From the NCBI GenBank assembly GCA_001824635.1, contig MHYB01000042.1:1-12756 (forward strand): a stretch of 12,756 bases of DNA. Direction: 5' to 3'. Source of the stretch: Planctomycetes bacterium GWF2_50_10. Its GTDB lineage: Bacteria; Planctomycetota; Phycisphaerae; Sedimentisphaerales; GWF2-50-10. The notes beneath the pieces were generated by a model. That model was not told the origin of the DNA. It ran no database searches and saw nothing but the letters and a program-made list of their open reading frames with translations. The position numbers and the translations under genes are program-made. Shown here in pieces: positions 1-5,746 of the stretch. Positions within the stretch are counted from its first letter, which is position 1; the number at the start of each line of letters is the position of its first letter.

Positions 1-888
1 AAGATCACGGGCAAGATCATCCGAAGGGTTAATTGATCGCTGTCCGGTAGCTTTACCAAGGTATTCGAACACTGCCATGCGAATTGATTCGGGCAACTGC
101 TCCTGCCCCCCGCCCATTGCCGTCGTCCCTTGCCGTTGGGGTATAACCCGCGGCTTCCTGCCTGACCAGATCGAATATGGAACAAATACATTCACCTCAG
201 GCCGGGCATTATAATAATTTTCAAGATATGCGTTAAGCTCAGCCCGCCCCTTATCACGAGGCAGCGCCTCGCCCGGCTCGTAAAACTCGATCTCCACCTC
301 ACGCTTCGGAGCAAAAAACACAAAACTGGAAAGCAGCCCCAATGCCCCATTGACAAGCACAGTCTTGATATTCGGCCGACCGTTTGCCCATCCAAACGCA
401 CTCCCCCACAATCCGCTCGTCCGCACAAGAACAACCCTAACTCCCGGACAAGCTTTCAAAATTCTTTCAACCGAGCTAGCCGCTCCCAAACTCTCCCGGT
501 TAGTGCGGTATATCCGCCCCGCCGGCCAGATCACCATGCTCTTGCCGCCCTTGAGATCGTTTATGAAATCCCCCAGGACCTTCTGTATCTCTTCCCTGGC
601 CCCCGCCCCGTAAATCTCTATGCTCGGCATCGGCCGAACACCCATTCGCCTTGCGAACGTCCTTATAACCGGCCTATCGATCTGATCTTTGTCCGCAAGC
701 GCCCCTACCCCGAACTTGCGGTGCAGCAGCGTCATCATAATTACCGGGTCAATAAGCGCAGGGTGATTGGGCAGAAAAAGGATTGCACCGCGTCCCTTGG
801 CAGCGATCTCATCAAGCCCCTTGATCCTGATCCTGTACCGCAGTGAAAGCAGCAGCCGTGTTATCCAATATACGAAAAAATCCAGCAT
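1..888 (-). CDS. PlsC-type acyltransferase, probably fused to an acyl-carrier domain (3' part missing)
   Basis: The reading frame runs off the left edge, leaving the first 296 residues. Residues 41-47 are NHPALID, the NHx4D catalytic motif of glycerolphosphate/lysophospholipid acyltransferases, which transfer an acyl chain to lysophosphatidate or a related acceptor at the inner membrane. The usual FPEG(T/R) motif appears as WPAGR at 121-125, so the conserved Glu is Ala. Residues 1-22 are hydrophobic then basic and could lie on the membrane. From about 265 the chain changes character; ENDs such as 'INPSDDLARDL' resemble helix I and the loop of a phosphopantetheine carrier domain just before the expected DSL serine, which would lie outside the window. 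Family knowledge: acyltransferase-carrier-AMP-ligase (Aas-like) fusions exist. The fusion is my inference. ATG at 888 is used; an in-frame GTG at 903 is possible, and neither has a clear ribosome site. The gene starts 60 bases after the TPR gene and is probably cotranscribed with it. Confidence 0.8.
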   Translation of the reverse strand, partial: MLDFFVYWITRLLLSLRYRIRIKGLDEIAAKGRGAILFLPNHPALIDPVIMMTLLHRKFGVGALADKDQIDRPVIRTFARRMGVRPMPSIEIYGAGAREEIQKVLGDFINDLKGGKSMVIWPAGRIYRTNRESLGAASSVERILKACPGVRVVLVRTSGLWGSAFGWANGRPNIKTVLVNGALGLLSSFVFFAPKREVEIEFYEPGEALPRDKGRAELNAYLENYYNARPEVNVFVPYSIWSGRKPRVIPQRQGTTAMGGGQEQLPESIRMAVFEYLGKATGQRSINPSDDLARDL

Positions 889-948
889 GGCGATAAATAA
901 CACGGAAAAAAGCCAAGAAGCAAGGGAATTTTGACTCGCACGGGCCGA

Positions 949-2664
949 CTACTTCTTTGCGGTCGGCTTTAAAGCGTTTTCCAGGTCTGCCGGGATCGTC
1001 GTGCCAAGCTCTCTTGCCTGCTGAACATGCGCCTTGGCAAGATCGATCTTGTTGAGCATGTAATAGCTTATGGCAACTGCCAAATGAGCATCGCCGTACT
1101 TTGGATCGACCTTTATCGCCGCCAAAAACTGAGCAACCGCCTCGGCATGTTTTTCCATCCGCGAGTACGCAATACCCAGGTTGTAAAGCAGATACACGTT
1201 TTTAGAGTCGAACTTAAGCGCCCTGCTGTACTCGGCTATCGCTTCTGCATATTTCTCCCTGGCTTGGTATGCGTTTCCCAAGTTGATGATTGCCCCTGAA
1301 AATTCAGGGTTTATAGAGATTGCCTGTTTGTATGCCGCGATCTCGTCATCGGTCTTGCCCAGTTTGTTATACACCTGGGCCAAGCCGTAATAAACATCGG
1401 CATTAAGCGGCTCATATTTCGTCGCTGCCTGGTACTGCTTAAGCGCGTCGGTCATTTTGCCCTTTTGCAGATAGGCAAAACCCAGGCTACGGTACGCCCA
1501 GGTACTGTTAGGCCGGATGTCTATGGCATGAACGAAATGTTTTATCGCGCTGTCATAATCCTGCATGGCGACGTAAACATCTCCAAGTTCCGAAAGCAGT
1601 TCATCGCTTTCAGGCTCGAATGTCAAAGCCTTGACCATCGCGAAAGCAGCCTTTTTGTAATCCTGTATCTGCATGCAGGCATGGGCCATGTTACGATAAG
1701 CTTCGTTGAGATTTGGATCGAGTTTCAGGGCAGTTTCATATTCGAGAGCCGCCAATTCAAATTTGTTCAGGTTATTGTATGCGTTGCCAAGATTGTTGTG
1801 GGTCTTGGCATCATCATTGCTGATCACAAGGGCCGTCTGGTACTGCTTTATGGCCTTTTCGGGCATATTGGCCTTGAGGTAAACATTACCCAGATTCGTG
1901 TGCCCCAAGGCAAGTGACGGGTTGATCTCGACCGCGCGTTCAAGCGATTCCCTTGCCTGGATAGGCTCGCTGATATCAGAATACAGATTGCCCAGGTTGT
2001 TATAGAAGCACCCTAGTATCTGGATGTTATTGAGATTTTCCATGTAAATGCGGTCAGGCTCGCGGCCGGTAACGCCAAATTTCTGCCTGTAATGCTCGTC
2101 AGGCGGATTAGAACCGTTGCTTGTGGTTTCGATATTGATCCTGTTTTTGCCGTCATCCCAGCGCACAAAGAAATGTCCCGGCACGACAACACCATAGATA
2201 GGCAAATTGAGGCGCTCTGCGATTGAAAGGTACAAGATTGACAAGCTCAGACAATAGCCCTGACGGCGATCTATAACGCTGTCATAGAAAAGGTCTTGCG
2301 GATCGTCGGCATACGGAACGGCTTTAAATTTAAGCTCATCGTAAAGATAGTCATTTATAACTTTTATCGCCGCAGGCTCAATGCCGATGCGTTTGCGGGC
2401 CATGCGCTGGCGGACATTCAAAGCCATATTATCGATCTTGGCCCGATATCTTATTATGCTTACATCGGGATTCCACTGCTTTGCCAATAGCAATGACGCT
2501 GTGGCGATATCGACATCCTTGGCTGGCATAACCAGAACGGCATCAATTGATCTTGCCGCAAGGCCGGCTTTACCCTCATTGGCAAAACGTCCAGGCGCAG
2601 CGGCCCCGGCAAGTCCGGTGACTATCAGGGATAGCAAAACGGAGAATAGAATGTTCTTTTTCAT
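949..2664 (-). CDS. Exported transglutaminase-core / TPR-repeat protein
   Basis: 571 residues. A signal peptide is visible (MKKN, hydrophobic core 5-20, likely AxA cleavage near 20-23), so the protein should act outside the cytoplasm. Residues about 60-215 resemble the SirB1-type transglutaminase-like core: GYC at 136-138 supplies a candidate catalytic Cys138, VPGHFFVRW at 161-169 gives His164, and INIETT around 177-182 may supply the acidic partner. From about 217 to 550 there are roughly ten tandem TPR units with the usual N-L-G-N-x-Y and A-x-x-x-Y-x-x-A-L signatures. TPRs suggest protein binding; the core may be a peptidase or a non-enzymatic binding fold. A good Shine-Dalgarno (GAGGT) lies at 2669-2673, four bases before the ATG, which fixes the start. 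The acyltransferase gene follows downstream. The substrate is unknown. Confidence 0.88.
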   Translation of the reverse strand: MKKNILFSVLLSLIVTGLAGAAAPGRFANEGKAGLAARSIDAVLVMPAKDVDIATASLLLAKQWNPDVSIIRYRAKIDNMALNVRQRMARKRIGIEPAAIKVINDYLYDELKFKAVPYADDPQDLFYDSVIDRRQGYCLSLSILYLSIAERLNLPIYGVVVPGHFFVRWDDGKNRINIETTSNGSNPPDEHYRQKFGVTGREPDRIYMENLNNIQILGCFYNNLGNLYSDISEPIQARESLERAVEINPSLALGHTNLGNVYLKANMPEKAIKQYQTALVISNDDAKTHNNLGNAYNNLNKFELAALEYETALKLDPNLNEAYRNMAHACMQIQDYKKAAFAMVKALTFEPESDELLSELGDVYVAMQDYDSAIKHFVHAIDIRPNSTWAYRSLGFAYLQKGKMTDALKQYQAATKYEPLNADVYYGLAQVYNKLGKTDDEIAAYKQAISINPEFSGAIINLGNAYQAREKYAEAIAEYSRALKFDSKNVYLLYNLGIAYSRMEKHAEAVAQFLAAIKVDPKYGDAHLAVAISYYMLNKIDLAKAHVQQARELGTTIPADLENALKPTAKK

Positions 2665-2698
2665 TACAACCTCAGCAAAAAGGACACTCAGATAATTT

Positions 2699-2723
2699 CC
2701 ACGGCTTTACACGTGTGCCGCGG
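2699..2723 (-). promoter_or_regulatory. Nested inverted repeat upstream of the TPR gene
   Basis: The arms CCACGGC (2699-2705) and GCCGCGG (2717-2723) pair over 7 bp; the one mismatch on the plus strand becomes a G-U pair in leftward RNA. The loop contains the perfect palindrome ACACGTGT at 2709-2716. It sits 35-59 bases upstream of the TPR start codon and has no T-run after it, so a 5' leader hairpin or protein-binding site is more likely than a terminator. Function is inferred only from position. Confidence 0.3.
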
Positions 2724-2792
2724 ACTTTGATTAAGGTTTCAATTGGTTACAACCGGCTTGTCTCAACAACGATGTAAAAACGAGGTTACAAC

Positions 2793-3086
2793 CTATAAAC
2801 CGAGTTTTTGTCGCACTTTTTCGACCGTCACACAGCAGGCCCTTACCTGCTTTACCGGGCTTGTCTGGCCCGAAATCACGGAAAGATCGTTCTTTTTTAC
2901 ACCCAAACGACCTGCCAGGAAATCAATAAGGCATTCGTTAGCCTTGCCTTTTTCCGGCGGTGCGGCGATTTTTATTTTTAGTCGGCCGTCAAGAAGCCCG
3001 GAAATCGCGGTTTTGCTTGAGCCGGGGACGATTTTCAAATTGATTATCACATCCGACCCGGCCTGCTCCACAGCATCGCCCATCAT
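2793..3086 (-). CDS. UPF0235 / DUF167 (YggU-like) family protein
   Basis: 97 residues, the normal length for this family. The signature is clear: KIAAPPEKGKANECLIDFLA at about 39-58, followed by LGVKKNDLSVISGQTS at about 61-76, matching the 'A.P..GKAN..l...la..l.v....v.l..G..sR.K' pattern of YggU proteins, although the usual terminal Arg is replaced here by Pro-Val-Lys. The family is small, cytoplasmic and of unknown function. The ATG at 3086 overlaps the upstream stop codon as ATGA, suggesting translational coupling; a second ATG follows immediately at 3083. Lies in a probable two-gene unit with the 99-residue protein. Confidence 0.87.
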   Translation of the reverse strand: MMGDAVEQAGSDVIINLKIVPGSSKTAISGLLDGRLKIKIAAPPEKGKANECLIDFLAGRLGVKKNDLSVISGQTSPVKQVRACCVTVEKVRQKLGL

Positions 3087-3382
3087 GCGTTTTCCCGGAT
3101 GTTTTTGCCTATGGCAAATTGTACATATTTTTCGATCTGGGCGGCTAAATCGCCCATATTGGGCAGTTGGAAATCCTCATAATGCCCCGGCACAAAGTCA
3201 CCGTTGAGGGCTTTTTTGAATACCTTAACGCGAACCACCGGCGAAGGACTTGAAATGTTGGTAAAATCCGCGTTTTTATGCTCTGTAAGTTCGACGCGCC
3301 AGTCTTCACTGATGAAAACTAGGCTCCTGCCGGTAAAAACCGAGGTCGGAAAATAGTCACTTAAACGCTTAAGGGTATCCAT
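3083..3382 (-). CDS. Unknown 99-residue protein, upstream partner of the UPF0235 gene
   Basis: I do not recognise the family. The protein is soluble-looking with no signal peptide or membrane segment. The middle (about 20-60) alternates hydrophobic and polar residues as in a small beta-sheet (VFISEDWRVEL, VVRVKVF), and the C-terminal third (about 76-98) looks helical. Support for it being real: it fills the space between pyrD and the UPF0235 gene on the same strand, its stop overlaps the next start (ATGA at 3083-3086), and an extended -10 box lies directly upstream. The ATG at 3382 has no ribosome-binding site; the next in-frame Met is far downstream, so this start is the only good one. Confidence 0.72.
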   Translation of the reverse strand: MDTLKRLSDYFPTSVFTGRSLVFISEDWRVELTEHKNADFTNISSPSPVVRVKVFKKALNGDFVPGHYEDFQLPNMGDLAAQIEKYVQFAIGKNIRENA

Positions 3383-3389
3383 CAGATTT

Positions 3390-3398
3390 ATTATACCA
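3390..3398 (-). promoter_or_regulatory. Extended -10 promoter for the 99-residue/UPF0235 gene pair
   Basis: On the minus strand the sequence reads TGGTATAAT, a perfect extended -10 (TGn plus TATAAT). No convincing -35 box is present. Transcription would begin near 3383, one base or so before the ATG at 3382, so the message would be essentially leaderless. It lies between the pyrD stop (3431) and the next start, so it could separate these genes from the pyr operon. Confidence 0.5.
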
Positions 3399-3430
3399 AT
3401 CGGGCCAGACCAGAAGTTAATATTTCAAAA

Positions 3431-4363
3431 TTATTCCACAGAGCCGATCAACTGCTCAACGCCGCTTAATTTATGGCGAAGACAATAATTTTTTATGCCT
3501 TCTATAACGTTGATGCAGCAATTTGGTTCAGAAAAAGTTGCGGTTCCTATCGACACAGCTGTTGCGCCAGCCAGGATGAATTCAATTGCGTCGGAGCCGG
3601 TTTGTATGCCGCCAAGACCTAAAATGGGGATTTTGGCCTGTTTTGCGACATCATTGTAGACCTTATTGACCAGGTAAACGGCCATGGGCTTGATCGCCGG
3701 GCCGGAAAGGCCGCCGGTGCGATTGGCCAGGACGGGTTTTCGCCGCTCGATGTCGATTACCATGGCGGTGAAGGTATTTACCAGGCTTAGGGCATCCGCA
3801 CCACCGTTTATGGCGGCTCTTGCACTGTCGCTGATTTCGGTTACCGTAGGGGTGAGTTTGACGATCAGCGTCTTGGAGGCGCAGAGTTTTTTGACCTGTG
3901 CGGTTATGCTTTCGATCTGGGCGGGGTCTTTGCCGAAGGTTATTCCCCCCGCTTTGACGTTGGGACAGCTTATGTTTAACTCAATTCCGGCCAAAGCTTT
4001 GCATTTGCACAGGGCCTCGGTAACAGCCAGATATTCATCCAGGGTCTGGCCGGCGACGTTGACGTAGACGGGGATAGAGAGTTTTTCAATCAGCGGCAGC
4101 TTTTCGCTCAAAAACCGCTCCAAGCCGATATTTGCAAGGCCAATGGCGTTGAGCATTCCAGAGTCGGTTTCGACTATTCGGGGGGTTGGATTGCCGAGGC
4201 GGGGCTTAAGGGTTATGCTTTTCGTTATGAAGCCGCCGAGACAGTTGACATCCATAAAGTCTGAAAGCTCATCGACATAGCCGCAGGTGCCTGAGGCGGT
4301 TAAAACAGGGTTTTGGAGCTGGCGGCCGGCGAAATTGACCGAAATATCGACGGAATTCTTCAT
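3431..4363 (-). CDS. pyrD: Dihydroorotate dehydrogenase B (NAD+), catalytic subunit
   Basis: 310 residues, typical for class 1B enzymes. It oxidises dihydroorotate to orotate in de novo pyrimidine synthesis, in the cytoplasm, passing electrons through FMN to PyrK. Visible features: N-terminal NPVLTASGTCGY (18-29), the FMN/substrate loop around SITLKPRLGNPTPR (49-62), N-x-x-GL at 72-76, and the active-site segment NISCPNVKAGG with catalytic base Cys133, the residue that marks class 1 enzymes (Ser in class 2). Near the C-terminus LGLGGIQTGSDA and GATAVSIGTA bind the FMN phosphate. The start overlaps the pyrK stop (ATGA, 4360-4363) and is preceded by a strong GGGAGGT ribosome site inside pyrK, so the two subunits are coupled. 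No oddities seen. Confidence 0.96.
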   Translation of the reverse strand: MKNSVDISVNFAGRQLQNPVLTASGTCGYVDELSDFMDVNCLGGFITKSITLKPRLGNPTPRIVETDSGMLNAIGLANIGLERFLSEKLPLIEKLSIPVYVNVAGQTLDEYLAVTEALCKCKALAGIELNISCPNVKAGGITFGKDPAQIESITAQVKKLCASKTLIVKLTPTVTEISDSARAAINGGADALSLVNTFTAMVIDIERRKPVLANRTGGLSGPAIKPMAVYLVNKVYNDVAKQAKIPILGLGGIQTGSDAIEFILAGATAVSIGTATFSEPNCCINVIEGIKNYCLRHKLSGVEQLIGSVE

Positions 4364-5307
4364 TTCCAGGCCACCTCCCGCGAATCGAAAACGGGGCCGT
4401 CGGTACAGCAGAGTTTATATATCTTCTCCTGGGTACCGGGTTTATAGCACTCGATGGCACAGCTTTGGCAGACGCCGAAGCCGCAACCCATTACGCGTTC
4501 GGTGCTGACCTGGCAATCAACATTGAGGCTGGCGGCTAACCTGGCAACAGAGGCAAGCATGGGGTCTGGGCCGCAGGTATAGATGATCGTTTGGGCTGGA
4601 TCGATGCTGTTTTTGGTAAGCCAGTGCTGGAGGAGGTCTGTTACAAAACCTTTGTAACCCACGGAACCATCATCGGTTGCGACGTGGGATTCGATGTTGT
4701 GGCGGGCGAATTCCTCCAGGCAGAAGCTAAGTTCCGTTTCGGCATGGGTTTTGACTAAATTAAAGGGCAAATCGGCTTTGGAACGCGCGCCGGCAAAGGC
4801 TGCGACGCGGATTTCGGGGTGTTTTTCGGCTAAAAACGTGCCTAAGTGCTGCAGCGGCGGAGCGCCCATGCCGCCTGCCAAAATAAGGGCAAGTTTCTTG
4901 TTTTTTGGTACCGAAAAGCCGTTTCCGAGGGGTCCTACGAGGGAAATTTCGTCGCCGGCGGTGGTGGTTGAGAGGCGGAGGGTGCCGGCTCCGAGGACGA
5001 GGTAGAGGGCGCGTAGGATGACGGAATCTTCTACAACCTCGACGTTGTAGAAGCTAAACGGGCGACGTAAGATGTTGTTTTTGCGGGACTTATCTTTCAG
5101 ATCTGCGGGGATCGCATATTTTGCGGGCAAGGCGAGATCGCGGACTTCGAACTGGGCGAACTGGCCGGGTTTGAAGGCGGCGAATGCTTTTGCGCCTAAG
5201 CCTTTTAGCTGTAAGGTGATGCGGAAGATGCGCGGGCCGAGCTTTTCGTTGGAAAGCACGGTCGCGGGAGCAAGGGCCTTAGTTTTGCATGAGCAACTGT
5301 GTTTCAT
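4360..5307 (-). CDS. pyrK: Dihydroorotate dehydrogenase B, electron-transfer subunit (FAD, 2Fe-2S)
   Basis: 315 residues, longer than the roughly 250-265 usual for PyrK. It carries electrons from PyrD's FMN to NAD+ through a 2Fe-2S cluster and FAD. Motifs in order: FAD-binding RRPFS at 81-85, LGAGT near 105-109, GPLGNGF at 125-131, the NAD-site GGMGAPPL at 145-152, CGPDPM at 245-250, and the cluster ligands Cys275, Cys280, Cys283 and Cys300 or 301 just before TDGPVF. Extra length comes partly from an insertion at about 58-79 before RRPFS and from an N-terminal extension with a Cys-x-Cys (CSC at 5-7) that may or may not be functional. It precedes and overlaps pyrD. No Shine-Dalgarno is visible before the ATG at 5307, although a good promoter sits just upstream. 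Confidence 0.95.
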   Translation of the reverse strand: MKHSCSCKTKALAPATVLSNEKLGPRIFRITLQLKGLGAKAFAAFKPGQFAQFEVRDLALPAKYAIPADLKDKSRKNNILRRPFSFYNVEVVEDSVILRALYLVLGAGTLRLSTTTAGDEISLVGPLGNGFSVPKNKKLALILAGGMGAPPLQHLGTFLAEKHPEIRVAAFAGARSKADLPFNLVKTHAETELSFCLEEFARHNIESHVATDDGSVGYKGFVTDLLQHWLTKNSIDPAQTIIYTCGPDPMLASVARLAASLNVDCQVSTERVMGCGFGVCQSCAIECYKPGTQEKIYKLCCTDGPVFDSREVAWK

Positions 5308-5325
5308 AAGTGCTTATTTATAAAG

Positions 5326-5354
5326 GTTATAGCACAGAATCGTGCAGTTGGCAA
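5326..5354 (-). promoter_or_regulatory. Sigma70-like promoter of pyrK-pyrD
   Basis: Read leftward, -35 TTGCCA (5349-5354, 5 of 6 to TTGACA), a 17-base spacer, and -10 TATAAC (5326-5331, 5 of 6 to TATAAT). Transcription would start near 5319, giving a leader of about 12 bases without a Shine-Dalgarno. The -35 box overlaps the T-tract of the terminator of the upstream gene by two bases. There is no room for a pyrimidine attenuator in the leader. Confidence 0.68.
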
Positions 5355-5396
5355 AAAAAAACTTCCGGAACATTCATCCACTGATATTCCGGAAGT
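5353..5396 (-). terminator. Intrinsic terminator of the GLUG-protein gene
   Basis: Leftward RNA forms a perfect 10-bp stem, ACTTCCGGAA (5387-5396 as read on minus) with TTCCGGAAGT (5361-5370), around a 16-base loop, followed directly by eight or nine U residues (5353-5361). It lies about 350 bases after the stop codon at 5747 and just before the pyrK promoter, so it insulates the two units. Each arm contains the self-complementary TTCCGGAA. Confidence 0.88.
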
Positions 5397-5746
5397 GCGC
5401 CACGGCTAAAAGCCGCAATATACGTTCAAAAAAGCGGTTTTTCGTAACGGTTTGGAGTATAGCGAAGGTGGTGGTTTAAGTCAATGAATATAGGGACTGG
5501 AAAAAAAATAAATGTTGGCCTGAGGCTAATTTTGGGTTGGTGAAAAAAGTGTGTCAAGTGAATTTTTTTGGGGGGTATCAGGGGGGTACAAGGGCAGGTA
5601 AGGGGTGCGGCGAGGTGTATGGGAGGGAAATAAATAGGGGATAAAATAGCGTATAGGGATAGTGAAGAATTGTTGCGGGTTGCGCGTTGAAGATAATACC
5701 TGCATACGCGATGTGTAACGTCCAATTTAAAAAACGTTCGTCGCTG
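5397..5746 (-). other. Gene-free 3' region, strongly C-rich and G-poor in the leftward transcript
   Basis: I see no credible gene here. Over 5451-5660 the plus strand has 78 G and 13 C by hand count, so the leftward transcript is C-rich and G-poor, the composition of Rho-utilisation (rut) sites. The densest part is 5541-5660 (49 G, 7 C on plus). A small hairpin CGGCT-AAA-AGCCG lies at 5403-5415. A role in Rho loading ahead of the intrinsic terminator is inferred from composition only. Confidence 0.45.
5570..5605 (+). other. G-quadruplex motif
   Basis: Four G-runs on the plus strand: six G at 5570-5575, six at 5581-5586, three at 5592-5594 and four at 5602-5605, separated by loops of 5, 5 and 7 bases. 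This satisfies the standard G3+N1-7 pattern. The plus strand is the template for the leftward GLUG transcript, so a fold could slow polymerase. Motif seen directly; folding and role unproven. Confidence 0.55.

Noticed and set aside
1465..1917. Rightward 150-codon open frame inside the TPR gene
   Set aside because: Antisense shadow of the TPR repeats, whose protein is clearly the real product.
2743..3207. Rightward 154-codon open frame across the UPF0235 gene
   Set aside because: Antisense to a gene with a clear family signature and an ATGA junction; no ribosome site or sensible protein features.
5426..5725. Leftward 99-codon open frame between pyrK and the GLUG gene
   Set aside because: Low-complexity Pro/Leu/Phe-rich translation of the C-rich 3' region, with no ribosome site or recognisable fold.
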